Assembly (NCBI GenBank): GCA_963772225.1
Contig: CAVYWD010000011.1
Coordinates: forward strand, 186,001-250,000
Length of the DNA stretch: 64,000 bases
Source of the DNA: CAVYWD01 sp963772225
Lineage (GTDB): Bacteria; Myxococcota; Myxococcia; Myxococcales; UBA5297
Direction: 5' to 3'
The position numbers and the translations under genes are program-made. Each line of letters begins with the position of its first letter. Positions within the stretch are counted from its first letter, which is position 1. This document shows positions 45,136-53,334 of this stretch, piece after piece. The notes under the pieces are model-generated. The model ran no database searches and was not told the origin of the DNA. It saw only the letters and a list, made by a program, of their open reading frames with translations.

Positions 45136-45283
45136 ATTCAAATTTCGCGGCCGAGAATGGGTATTTCGGGGTTTTGTCGACCCGCCCTGGGTGCGTTCGC
45201 GCCGATTTCGAATTGGGCGGCCCGTGGAAATCGCGCGCGCGAAGGACATAGACTGGCGCTGCACCCGCCTCGCGAGGAACTCC

Positions 45284-46753
45284 ATGGCGCGTCATCTCGG
45301 GTTGCTCATCGGAATCATGGCCGCATTCCACGCCGGGCCGGCGCTGGGGGGCGAAGATGCCCTCGACGCCGCGGCATTGGCGGCGGCCAAAGAGCTCGCC
45401 AAGGGGCTCTCGAATTCCGCCCGGCCCAAGGTCGCCGCGGTGGCGGTGCCGAGGTTCGGCGAGGTGGGCCCCGCAGCGGTGAGCTCCGGCGCGCGCGCGG
45501 CCGAGCTCGTCGCGCAGCGCTTCGGCGAGGTCACCCGGCTCAAGGTGCTCGATCGCGGCAAGCTCGCCGCGCTGATCGAAGAAAAGCGACTGGCCGAGCT
45601 GAGCGGCAAGCCGAGCGAGCTCGCCCGGGTCGCGCGTGCGCAGGCCAGCATCCTGGGCGAGGTGCAGGACCAGGGCGACAAGCTCGTGCTGTCGGCGCGC
45701 CTGGTGCTCGCCTCCGGCGCGGTGCTCTCGTCGACGCGGCAGAGCTTCGCCTTGCCGAAGCCGCCGGAGGCCAAGCCCGCCCCGGAGAGCGCCGAGGCGC
45801 CCGAGCCCGAGAAGCCCCCGGAACCCAAGCCGCTCGGGGGCGTCGAATCGACGTCGGTCGAGGTGGCCATGCGCAAGCTCGCCGACCGAATCGCCGAGGG
45901 GTTTTCCAAGCTTCCGGGCAGCTCGCGGTATCGGCGGCTCGCGGTATTGCCGTTCTCGGATTTGGGCGAGGACTCGAAGAAGCGGCAGATCGGCGCCATC
46001 GTGACGGCCGAGCTGGCGACCGACCTGCGCCGCGATCACAACCTCCTGCTCGTCGAGCGCTCGCAGCTCGACAAAGTCATCGACGAGATGAAGCTCCAAT
46101 CGGCGGTGGCCGAGGACCCGAGCAAGACCGGAAAGCTCGCGGCGCTGGCGGACGCGCAGGCGCTGGTCATCGGCTCGGTGGCGGAGGCGGGAGACCAGTA
46201 CCTGGTCAATGCGCGGGTGGTGGCGAGCGAGACCGGCCAGACGCTGGCGGCGGAGTCCGCGCACGTGCAGGCGGCGGGGCTGGTGGCGGTGGCGAGCGAC
46301 GCGGTGGTGCTCCGGTCGCGATCGGGCGCGGTGTTCCGCAGCGTGCTCATCCCGGGTTGGGGCCAGTTCTACAACCGGCAGGCGTGGAAGGGATACGCGT
46401 TCCTCACCGGCGAGGTGGCCCTCTTCGGCAGCGCGCTGGCGCTTCACCTCGCCGGGAATTCGGCCTATTCGCAATACGAGAAGAAGACGGCGCGGACCGA
46501 TTTGGGGACGGACCCTTCGGGCGAGGCCTCGGCGCTGTATTCGAAGGCGATCAATCGATACCAGATTCGCAATGGGCTCCTCATCGCGGGCGCCGCGGTC
46601 TGGGTGCTTAACATCGTCGACGCCTATGCCTCCGGCGTGGACGGCGAGGCGATGCTCGCAGGCGGCGTCGCGCGCCGGGCGGCGCCGCAGTTCATGCCGC
46701 TCGTCGCCGCGACCGGGGACGGCGGATTCGTCGGCGCGACGATGCGGTGGTGA
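45284..46753 (+). CDS. CsgG/FlgO-like protein with membrane C-terminal domain
   Basis: A 489-residue exported protein (signal MARHLGLLIGIMAAFHAGPA). Two copies of a CsgG/FlgO-like fold: RPKVAAVAVPRFGEVGPAAV...RLKVLDRGKLAALIEE at 40-150 and RLAVLPFSDLGEDSKKRQIG...LLLVERSQLDKVIDEM at 220-345. The end has DUF5683-like membrane hairpins (VLIPGWGQFYNRQAWKGYAF, IRNGLLIAGAAVWVLNIVDA). Proteins of this kind handle curli- or flagellum-related envelope assembly; here the role is unknown. Confidence 0.78.
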   Translation: MARHLGLLIGIMAAFHAGPALGGEDALDAAALAAAKELAKGLSNSARPKVAAVAVPRFGEVGPAAVSSGARAAELVAQRFGEVTRLKVLDRGKLAALIEEKRLAELSGKPSELARVARAQASILGEVQDQGDKLVLSARLVLASGAVLSSTRQSFALPKPPEAKPAPESAEAPEPEKPPEPKPLGGVESTSVEVAMRKLADRIAEGFSKLPGSSRYRRLAVLPFSDLGEDSKKRQIGAIVTAELATDLRRDHNLLLVERSQLDKVIDEMKLQSAVAEDPSKTGKLAALADAQALVIGSVAEAGDQYLVNARVVASETGQTLAAESAHVQAAGLVAVASDAVVLRSRSGAVFRSVLIPGWGQFYNRQAWKGYAFLTGEVALFGSALALHLAGNSAYSQYEKKTARTDLGTDPSGEASALYSKAINRYQIRNGLLIAGAAVWVLNIVDAYASGVDGEAMLAGGVARRAAPQFMPLVAATGDGGFVGATMRW

Positions 46754-46808
46754 GGGCTCTCCAAATTTCTGCTTATGGACGCGCGCTTCGAAAGCAGGCA
46801 CTACGAGA

Positions 46809-47336
46809 TTATCGACAGACCGGTCTTGCCACGTGCGACCCGATCGGCGCTTCCATAAGGCAGTGCGTTTCTCCGCGCTCCGACGTCCGAAGCTCAAGGG
46901 CAACGCGCGCGGCATCCTCTTCACGGGTCAGGGCTTCGCTCGAGTCCGCGCTCAAAACTCCGCAGGCGAACTGCCAAGAGGCCTGACCATTGTCGTACCA
47001 GCGGAAGTTGCTTCCCGATCTCCCCCTCGGGCCAACACCGTTCGCTCGTTGACGGTAGATCTCTCTTTGGACCAACAGGTCACACCCCACGTCGGTCGCC
47101 TTTTCGCGAATGGCCGTGAGGAAGTGTTTGATGGAGTCCCCCTCGGCGCCCGTCGCCTCGATGATGCCCACAGTCCGGAATGCGGGCGCCTGCATCGCTT
47201 CCGAGAGGTCGAACAACATGATTGGCGGGGTCTGCGCGTGGCGGGCGACGAAGGCAGGGTCCGTCTTGACAAAAGCCGCTTGGGTGCTGATGCAACCTGA
47301 AGCGAAAACGCAGATGAACAGGCCGAATTGGCGCAT
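46809..47336 (-). CDS. Small predicted lipoprotein
   Basis: A 175-residue protein with lipoprotein signal MRQFGLFICVFASGC (Cys at 15) and the GGAGG ribosome binding site upstream. The middle (FRTVGIIEATGAEGDSIKHF, AIREKATDVGCDLLVQREIY, ASWQFACGVL) resembles small periplasmic stress lipoproteins with a conserved GCDxLV-type strand; not assigned to a family. It has lower GC than its neighbours and lies beside the integrated element, so it may have been acquired. Confidence 0.6.
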   Translation of the reverse strand: MRQFGLFICVFASGCISTQAAFVKTDPAFVARHAQTPPIMLFDLSEAMQAPAFRTVGIIEATGAEGDSIKHFLTAIREKATDVGCDLLVQREIYRQRANGVGPRGRSGSNFRWYDNGQASWQFACGVLSADSSEALTREEDAARVALELRTSERGETHCLMEAPIGSHVARPVCR

Positions 47337-47593
47337 GGAAGCCTCCTGACCATTCGCGTCCGCAAGCACCATGCCGACCGTCACGGCAGGCGACTCCCTT
47401 TGGACCCATCGCGGCGCTTCAAGGATCTTGAATGCAGCCCGCAAAAATCTTGTGAATTGAAGTGCCGCGTCCGTCATCGGCGAGCTCGTCCCGCGCTACC
47501 ACGCCGTCGGCATGGGCGAGCGGGGCTCCGAGGTGGAGTCGAAGCGGCGCGGATGCGCGACCACCGGAGCCAGAAGACGCGCGCCCGGTCAGC

Positions 47594-47845
47594 TCATCGA
47601 GGCTGACCGGGACTCGCAGCGTTCTGGCGACACCGCTTGCAGAGGGCTTCGCAGTTTCCGAGATCATTGCTACCCCCAGCCGCCTCTTCGACCCGATGGT
47701 GCGGTTCGTACCCGTAGTCGAGGAGGTCCAGGTTGCACCGACGTCCCTGGTGATGAGCGCACGGCCGCTGGCACTCGCACCGGTTCATGGCGCGAATGAG
47801 CGCAGCGTACGTGGTCTCTATGGAGAACGGCATGGCGGCTCCCAC
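47594..47845 (-). CDS. HNH endonuclease domain protein
   Basis: An 83-residue protein with the zinc-framed HNH layout: CECQRPCAHHQGRRC, YEPHHRVEEAAGGSNDLGN and CEALCKRCRQN. Small phage HNH proteins like this often sit beside terminase genes and help packaging. It lies just outside the left direct repeat of the tRNA-Arg element, so it may belong to an older insertion. Confidence 0.6.
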   Translation of the reverse strand: MGAAMPFSIETTYAALIRAMNRCECQRPCAHHQGRRCNLDLLDYGYEPHHRVEEAAGGSNDLGNCEALCKRCRQNAASPGQPR

Positions 47846-47997
47846 GGCGGCGCACTGGAGCGGTCTCGGTCGCGCCCCTCAATCGCACGCAGCGGACGCC
47901 CTGCGCCAGGCCGCGCTGGTGTCGACGAGGCCCCAGCGTTCGGCGGAAGACGATTGTCAGGGCAGACGCGCCGAGGCGTGGGCGGCCCGGTTCCTTG

Positions 47998-48117
47998 CGG
48001 AGCCCCAGAAACAGCGAGCCCGCCAATCCCCGAGGGAGCGACGGGCCCAATGGTTCCGAAGGTTTGCGACCTGTGGGCGTGCCGCGACTCGAACGCGGGG
48101 CCTTTGGCTTCGGAGGC
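47998..48117. other. Left attachment-type direct repeat (attL) with tRNA-Arg 3' part
   Basis: A 120-bp block identical at all but one base to 53127-53246. It carries the 3' half of tRNA-Arg(CCG) from the anticodon stem onward plus ~75 bp of downstream sequence, without the 5' half. This is the expected trace of site-specific integration into a tRNA gene. Confidence 0.88.
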
Positions 48118-48133
48118 TGCTCAACCGTTTAGG

Positions 48134-48148
48134 CAGGCTTCGGCAGGC
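48134..48148. repeat. 15-bp repeat inside left element end
   Basis: caggcttcggcaggc occurs here and at 52550-52564, near the two ends of the inserted element. It could be arm-type integrase or excisionase binding sites. A 20-bp repeat (caactcacccggcactcacc) at 48222-48241 also recurs at 53108-53127. Confidence 0.5.
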
Positions 48149-48190
48149 GACGCAAGTGCTGGCAATCACTCAGGTGGAACAGCCCTTGCT

Positions 48191-48778
48191 TTGGCTCGTT
48201 TTGAGCGGATTTCGCCGCTTCCAACTCACCCGGCACTCACCAGCCCCGACCTGCTCACCGTCGCCGAGGTCGCCCGGCGCCTGTCTGTTTGCGAGGCCAC
48301 GGTCTACGGCCTGGTGAACCGCGGCGAGCTCGCGCATTCGCGGCTCTTGACCAACGCAATCCGCATCGCGCCCGCCGACCTCGAAGCCTACCTCGCCGCG
48401 CGCAAGTCCGGGGGGGCGCCGATGATGCCCCGCCGCACCCTTCCGCGCCGCGCCCCGCCCCGCCGACCGCCTGTGAGCCCCGCCGTGGCGTTCGTGCGCC
48501 GCCTCGGCCCAATGCCACCCCCGGCCCGGAAAACGCGCCAGCGGGGCGCCCAGGGCCCGAGCTTCGCGCCTTCCTCCGCCGCGCCAGTCGCGGGTTTCAG
48601 CTTGTCGCCGCCCCGTCGTCCGCTCTCACAATTCCCACTGGAGCCCCATGACCCCCGCCGACGCATCCGAAGCGCGCGCCGAGCTCGCCTGGTACTTCCA
48701 CGGCGGCCGCGAAGCCGAGGACCTGGCATCGAACTTCGGCGCGATGGCTGCCCACCTCGAGGCGCTCGCCAGCGATGA
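48191..48778 (+). CDS. Excisionase-like MerR/HTH-17 protein
   Basis: Recognisable part at about 48250-48410: DLLTVAEVARRLSVCEATVY, GLVNRGELAHSRLLTNAIRI, APADLEAYLAARKSG, the HTH-17/excisionase DNA-binding motif used by temperate phages and integrative elements. The start is unclear (TTG 48191 proposed). The long Pro/Arg-rich tail to 48778 overlaps the next gene and may not be coded. A recombination directionality role fits its place beside attL (inference). Confidence 0.5.
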   Translation: MARFERISPLPTHPALTSPDLLTVAEVARRLSVCEATVYGLVNRGELAHSRLLTNAIRIAPADLEAYLAARKSGGAPMMPRRTLPRRAPPRRPPVSPAVAFVRRLGPMPPPARKTRQRGAQGPSFAPSSAAPVAGFSLSPPRRPLSQFPLEPHDPRRRIRSARRARLVLPRRPRSRGPGIELRRDGCPPRGARQR

Positions 48779-49272
48779 GCCGCCGCTCGAGAACTGGACG
48801 CACACGGTTCGGGTGGTCGATGAGCCGCGCTCGTACCGCCGCGAGATCTTCCGACTGGCGACTCGAGCGACTCGCCCAAGCCCGGCCCATTCGCCGCGCT
48901 CTCGCCGCCATCGGGCCGGACCGGGCCAGCGTCCTGGAGATCGACTGCCTCGCTCCCAAGGCTGGCACAGAGGCCTTCGGTCCGCACGGCACGCTCGCTC
49001 CCCAAACCCGCGAGGCCGCCGAGCTTCACGCTTCGAGCGCGACAACCCGCTCGCTCGGCGAGTGGCTCATCAACCTGGGCTGGCACGCAAAGCAGAGGGA
49101 CCCCAAGCCCCGCGTTCAGGCGCTCCGCATTCGGCACGGTTGCGAGGCGCTATTCGGTGGAGCGCTGGCCGCATTCATCGTGCGCTACCGGCGAATGCCT
49201 ACGCGGCCCGCTGAGGCACGCATTCGGCGGGCGAAGGGGATTGCGGCAGTGAGGGCATTCGATGCGCCATAA
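48648..49272 (+). CDS. Phage-type hypothetical protein (one apparent frameshift)
   Basis: Reconstructed length about 207 residues. It begins MTPADASEARAELAWYFHGG; at 48849 the string gatctt has one T too many, and removing it gives EISDWRLERLAQARPIRRAL, then VLEIDCLAPKAGTEAFGPHG and a His/Cys-bearing RIRHGCEALFGGALAAFIV. No family recognised; the context is a degraded phage element and the break is at a GATC like others in the window. Confidence 0.5.
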
Positions 49273-49422
49273 GGCGAATGCGGCGGCTTGGCGGCGGGTG
49301 GCGATTGTATGGGCTCAAACGAGGCCAGGAATATTAAGGGCCACCCCTATGCGAAAGAGGGGCGCCCTCGCTTAGAAATTTCGACGAATCGCGTTTCGTT
49401 TCATCCGCCCCACCAAGGTAGA

Positions 49423-50013
49423 ATGGGGCCGCCTCAAGGGACGGACTGGAGCGCCGCCGTGAAGGCGACAGAACGGTTGAGAGAGTGGCTCGACCGCAGT
49501 GGAACGAAGCAAGCTGACCTCGCTTCCCAGGTTGGAATCACGCGGTTGCGCCTATGTCGCCTACTTAGGGGCAAGGGCACGCTTCCCGAGGCGCAGTTGA
49601 CGCGCTTTGAGGAGGTCACCGGCCTCCGGGGCGTTGCGGCCGAGCTCGCCGCCGAGGGCCCTCGGGAGCGCAAGGTCAAGAGCCCGCCGCCCCCGGCCGC
49701 CCCGCCAGAACCCGAGGCATCCAACCCGCTCGTCGCGCTCCGCGCGCTCATCGGCGAGGTGCCCGAGGGTGCCGACCCCGTGGCGCTCTTCGGCGATCGC
49801 TTCGGTCTGCCGGTCTTGGGCGGACTCTTGAAGCTTGCGACCTCCGCGAAGAACGAGGGAACCCGTCTTCGAGCCCTCGAGTCGCTGGCGGACCGTTGCT
49901 TCGGTAAGCCCGTCATGCGGACCCGCGACGAGACCCCGCGCCCCCCGGCGGAGTCGCCCGAGCTTGTCGAGCTCTTCGCCACGATTTTGAAGCCGGAGGG
50001 AGGCACCCCATGA
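49423..50013 (+). CDS. XRE-type HTH protein fused to small-terminase-like region
   Basis: A 196-residue protein. Residues 12-70 are a Cro/C1-type HTH (ERLREWLDRSGTKQADLASQ, VGITRLRLCRLLRGKG). A Pro-rich linker precedes NPLVALRALIGEVPEGADPV and LGGLLKLATSAKNEGTRLRA, LESLADRCFGKPV, a pattern seen in small terminase subunits. The start ATG at 49423 follows AAGGTAG. Its stop overlaps the next gene (ATGA). Either a repressor or a packaging protein. Confidence 0.6.
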   Translation: MGPPQGTDWSAAVKATERLREWLDRSGTKQADLASQVGITRLRLCRLLRGKGTLPEAQLTRFEEVTGLRGVAAELAAEGPRERKVKSPPPPAAPPEPEASNPLVALRALIGEVPEGADPVALFGDRFGLPVLGGLLKLATSAKNEGTRLRALESLADRCFGKPVMRTRDETPRPPAESPELVELFATILKPEGGTP

Positions 50014-50336
50014 ATGACGCCGCCGCCCTCGGCAGGATCGCCGCCCTCTTGCTCGAGAACCTTATCGAACTGGCGATGCACGCGAAGGAGCGGACCGTGC
50101 GCGCCTCGGCGCGGCGAAATGCCAGGCGCCACCTCTGGCGCCTCATCCTCGAGGCGCAGCAAGGGAGCGAGGAGGCGCTCGAGGCGCTCCGGGCCGTGAA
50201 GGACAAGGCCGTTGCCTTCCTCTCGACACCGCCAGAGCGCACTCCGCGGAGGAAGCTCACCGAGGCGGGCCAGCTCGCCGCCGTCCGCCAGAAGCTCGAC
50301 CGGCGCCTTGAGAAGCCGCGGGTGCGTCATGCATAG
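50010..50336 (+). CDS. Small helical phage-type protein
   Basis: A 108-residue, Ala/Arg/Leu-rich helical protein, MNDAAALGRIAALLLENLIE. It is coupled to the preceding gene by an ATGA overlap and overlaps the terminase start by 8 nt, so the three form one transcription unit. Function unknown; perhaps part of the terminase module. Confidence 0.55.
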   Translation: MNDAAALGRIAALLLENLIELAMHAKERTVRASARRNARRHLWRLILEAQQGSEEALEALRAVKDKAVAFLSTPPERTPRRKLTEAGQLAAVRQKLDRRLEKPRVRHA

Positions 50337-50964
50337 CCAAGTCGAGGAGACGATTCGGCGGCTCGGCGCCCAGGGGCTCCATGACCGGTTGACCCCGCGG
50401 CAGCGCCAGGCAATTCCCTACGAGCGGGGACTGTGGGCGCGGCCGACCGCGGCAGTCCCTGGCAAGGCGCGGACCTTCGAGGGCCAGCTCGCGCCGCCGG
50501 GGGAATGGTCAACGTGCCTGTTCCTTGGGGGTCGCGGGACCGGGAAGACGCGCGCGCGCGCCGAGTGGGCCCGCTCGAAGGGGGAGCGGCATCCGGGCTG
50601 CCGGGTTCACCTAGTCGGGCGCGACATGAGCGAGGCTCGGAAGGTGGGCATCTTTGGCGACTCGGGCGTCATGAACTGCTGTCCGCCGTGGGATCGCCCG
50701 GACTGGAGCCCGGTGGATGCCGCGCTCCGCTGGCGCAACGGGAGCCAGCTCTTCCTCTACTCGGCCGAGGCCCCGAGCTCTCTGCGCGGGCCGCAGTGCC
50801 ACTTTCTCGCGGCCGATGAGCTCGCCGCCTGGAACCGCGGGCGACCGGATGAAGCCTGGAAGGTCGCGCTTCTCGGTCGCCGGGTTCGGGGCGATGCGCG
50901 AGCGAGCGGGGGAGCCCCCTCCAGAGAGGCAGGCATCCTCTCGGAGGCACAACCTATCCCCTGA
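50329..50964 (+). pseudogene. Large terminase subunit, truncated
   Basis: The N-terminal 211 residues of a TerL-like ATPase. Walker A is LGGRGTGKT (67-74) within FLGGRGTGKTRARAEWARSK, and Walker B is FLAADELAAW near 165, with the coupling context RPDEAWKVALLG. After this the usual C-terminal half, including the nuclease domain, is missing and the sequence ends in an unrelated Arg/Ser-rich tail. Packaging is therefore impossible; the element is defective or was reduced on purpose as a satellite (inference). Confidence 0.78.
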
Positions 50965-51149
50965 AGCGTACAAGGCTTCTCGCTAGACGTGCGGCGAGGC
51001 AATGTGCACCGTCCCAGGGTAGGAGACCTCCCCACGCCCCACCAAGCAAGCCGTTTCAACGTGCAGATGCCTCCCTCTTGATACATACTTCGAATGGCAT
51101 TAGGTGGCCTCAGGAGGAGTTGGGCCAGTCCCGGCCGGCTCGGTCACGC

Positions 51150-51422
51150 ATGAAGACCCTTCGTCTGTCGGACTTCGCCAAGCTCTCCGTCCGGGAGAAG
51201 GATATCGCCGTGCGCGACATCGCGCGCCGGGCGCTCGCGAAGCCCAACGGCGAGATGTCCGCCGTGGAGGCGCGGATCTGCGACTTCGAGCGCCGATACG
51301 AGATGACCTCCACGACCATGGAGGCGCGCTTGGCCGACGGTGCTCTCGACGAGACCGCCGACATCGCAAGCTGGCTCATCGCGCTGGACGCGCGGAGACG
51401 GATGCGTGGCCGGGAAGCATAG
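51150..51422 (+). CDS. Antitoxin of TumE-type toxin-antitoxin pair (putative)
   Basis: A 90-residue acidic/basic helical protein: MKTLRLSDFAKLSVREKDIA, RICDFERRYEMTSTTMEARL, GALDETADIASWLIALDARR. The pattern FExxYxMxS...L...G.LxE..D...W is seen in small antitoxins placed directly before DUF6516/TumE toxins. It overlaps the toxin gene by 17 bp, the classic coupled arrangement. Confidence 0.6.
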   Translation: MKTLRLSDFAKLSVREKDIAVRDIARRALAKPNGEMSAVEARICDFERRYEMTSTTMEARLADGALDETADIASWLIALDARRRMRGREA

Positions 51423-51900
51423 CCCGAACGCTCTGCGCAGCTATCTCGAGATCCACGAGACCGTCATGGAACGGTTTCGGCGCGAAGGGTTTGTCGAGAT
51501 CGACGCCCTTGAGGTGTACCCCCTAGGCGCGAGCAACTTGAAGATGGAAGGGCAGATTTCCTGTGAGGGCGGGCTTGTATGCCGCGTCGAGAAGCTTCTT
51601 GAGGTGGTGGACGCGAACAACCCGAACAATCCGTTGGTGCAGACAGTCCGCTACGCCTACAACGTCCATCTCGCGGGTGGCCGCAACCTCTTCCGCTACG
51701 ACAACGCGCACAGGCACGCGGGCCACGGCGACGAGAACCACTGCCACGCCTTCGACTGGCGCACGGGAGCGGCGCTCTCGGTTCGATGGACCGGCGCGGA
51801 CTGGCCCACACTGGGCGAGGTGCTGAGCGAGATGCGCGACTGGTACTGGCAGAACCGGGCGGCGCTTGAGGCGTTACGACAGCCTGAGCGGCGGCGCTGA
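51406..51900 (+). CDS. TumE/DUF6516-like toxin (putative)
   Basis: A 164-residue protein starting at GTG 51406 (VAGKHSPNALRSYLEIHETV). The core RYAYNVHLAGGRNLFRYDNA, HRHAGHGDENHCHAF fits the RYxYxxxxxxxxLFRYDNAPHH signature of the TumE family. A 20-residue N-terminal extension and long C terminus differ from the usual ~110-residue length. Location in an integrated element beside a small antitoxin supports a stabilisation or phage-defence role. Confidence 0.6.
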   Translation: MAGKHSPNALRSYLEIHETVMERFRREGFVEIDALEVYPLGASNLKMEGQISCEGGLVCRVEKLLEVVDANNPNNPLVQTVRYAYNVHLAGGRNLFRYDNAHRHAGHGDENHCHAFDWRTGAALSVRWTGADWPTLGEVLSEMRDWYWQNRAALEALRQPERRR

Positions 51901-51941
51901 CGGCGACCTCGCCGGAGCGGACGAGGTGAATTGAAGTCACC

Positions 51942-52340
51942 TCATCGGTGTCGAGCCTTTCGCGGGCTTTCGTAGCCTGCTTGGACGAGCGCGGGCACGC
52001 CGCGGGCGAGCACCTTCGAGGCGGACTCGACCGACCGAGGGCTCACGCCGCAGAGCGCGGCGGCCTTGTCGTTGGAGCGGCCCATGTCACCTCGGCCTGA
52101 ATTTGAGCCGAGGTCCGTCCGGGCCCCCTGTCTCGCCCGCGCCTCGGCCTCGAACATCGCCTTGCAGCCCGCGGCGACCATGGCGACGCGGAGCGCGTCC
52201 TTGGTCTGGTCCGGCGAGAGTCCGGCGGCTCGGGCCGCGGCGGCGCGCTCAGATTGGTGGGGAGGCGCGTCCCCACCTTTTTCGACCGCCTGCGGCCGGT
52301 GTGCCTTCGCCGGGGTCTCCTTGAGCAGCTCGCCGCAACG
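51942..52340 (-). pseudogene. Fragment of a plasmid/phage ParB-like or replication DNA-binding protein
   Basis: The recognisable frame runs upstream from TGA at 51942: SERAAAARAAGLSPDQTKDA, GRGDMGRSNDKAAALCGVSP, RSVESASKVLARGVPALVQA. This HTH-like ending (KAAALxGVSxRSVxxAxKV) is common in phage and plasmid DNA-binding proteins of the ParB/helicase-loader type. No start is apparent; 52340-52604 is disturbed. Low confidence. Confidence 0.4.
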
Positions 52341-52549
52341 CTCGGGCCGCGGCGGCGCGGGGCGAAGAAGCGTCGGTCAACCTAGGGGGCGCGTTCCCCG
52401 AGGTTTCGCCTTCGCCAGGTCCGTGCGCGTCCCTGGCTTCGCCGGGGCACACTTCCACCGGATGGCTGCTGGATCGGGGGGACCGTCTGTCCCTCGTGGT
52501 CCTCACCGAGCGCGGCTACCTCTGGCGCTTGCTGGCGGGTGGGGGTTGA

Positions 52550-52564
52550 CAGGCTTCGGCAGGC
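52550..52564. repeat. 15-bp repeat inside right element end
   Basis: Second copy of caggcttcggcaggc (first at 48134-48148), 40 nt upstream of the RHH gene start. It also overlaps a TTGACA-like box at 52546-52551. Confidence 0.5.
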
Positions 52565-52604
52565 TATGGCTGTCTTTGACAGTCATCATGAGTCAAGAGG
52601 AGCC

Positions 52605-52799
52605 ATGAGCCCTACAAAGACCGGACGCACCACTCAGATCACTGTTCGAGTTGAGCACGACTTCGTCGCCAGGCTGGACGCGCTCGCCGAGCGCTTGAGT
52701 CAGCCCGGCTTGGCGCTCGGGCGCGCCGATGTCATGCGCATGGCCCTCGTTGCTGGTGTCGAGCAATTCGAAGTGAGCGCGGCGAAGCGCCGCAAGTAG
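52605..52799 (+). CDS. Ribbon-helix-helix DNA-binding protein
   Basis: A 64-residue CopG-type protein: TTQITVRVEHDFVARLDALA gives the beta strand and first helix, and ALGRADVMRMALVAGVEQFE the second. It has a strong AGAGGAG ribosome binding site. It might control the integrase or the element's own genes. The preceding TTGACA-like sequence could be its promoter. Confidence 0.7.
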   Translation: MSPTKTGRTTQITVRVEHDFVARLDALAERLSQPGLALGRADVMRMALVAGVEQFEVSAAKRRK

Positions 52800-52806
52800 A
52801 CCTCCG

Positions 52807-53265
52807 GGCTCGCGCGGAAGGCGCGACACGCGCCCGTGCCCGAAGTGCGGCTTCGCGCTGTGGCCCGTGGCTGTCGCTCCGGACCTCCAGTTCAGGCACC
52901 TGCGCTCGACCTGGGGCACCTTCGCGTGCGAGGCGACCGGCGACATCCGCTTCGCGCAGGCGGGGCTGGGGCACGCCGACTCGAAGGTGACCGAGCGGCA
53001 CTACGCGGCCATTCGCGCCCGCCACATGGTTGCGCAGGCGGACAGAATCCGCTTCGGCATCGCGGCCCCGCCGTCCCCGCTCCAGGCCACCGCCAAGAAC
53101 TCACCCGCAACTCACCCGGCACTCACCGGAGCCCCAGAAACAGCGAGCCCGCCGATCCCCGAGGGAGCGACGGGCCCAATGGTTCCGAAGGTTTGCGACC
53201 TGTGGGCGTGCCGCGACTCGAACGCGGGGCCTTTGGCTTCGGAGGCCAACGCTCTATCCAACTGA
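52807..53265 (+). pseudogene. Tyrosine recombinase (integrase), C-terminal fragment
   Basis: Only the last third of a phage-type integrase remains: FRHLRSTWGTFACEATGDIR (HxLR catalytic motif) and LGHADSKVTERHYAAIRARH with the LGH and the nucleophilic Tyr. The core-binding domain and first Arg are missing; instead a CPKCG zinc-type fragment precedes it in frame. The ORF reads into attR and the antisense of tRNA-Arg. Adjacent position to the tRNA is normal for an integrase of such elements. Confidence 0.75.
53127..53246. other. Right attachment-type direct repeat (attR), inside intact tRNA-Arg
   Basis: A 120-bp copy of 47998-48117 with one mismatch. Here it forms the 3' part and downstream flank of the complete tRNA-Arg gene. 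The two copies are 5,129 bp apart. Confidence 0.88.
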
Positions 53266-53276
53266 GCTACACGCCC
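53203..53276 (-). tRNA. tRNA-Arg (CCG)
   Basis: A complete 74-nt cloverleaf on the minus strand: acceptor GGGCGTG/CACGCCC, D stem GCTC/GAGC, anticodon stem TTGGC/GCCAA with loop CTCCGAA (anticodon CCG, reads CGG), T arm CCGCG-TTCGAGT-CGCGG, discriminator A. CCA is not encoded. Its 3' half is the integration target duplicated at 47998-48117. Confidence 0.95.
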
Positions 53277-53334
53277 TCATCTTCCGAACGCGACTGGAAG
53301 ACCGCGCAGGTATGCCCCGGCGCTGGGCGCCAAG

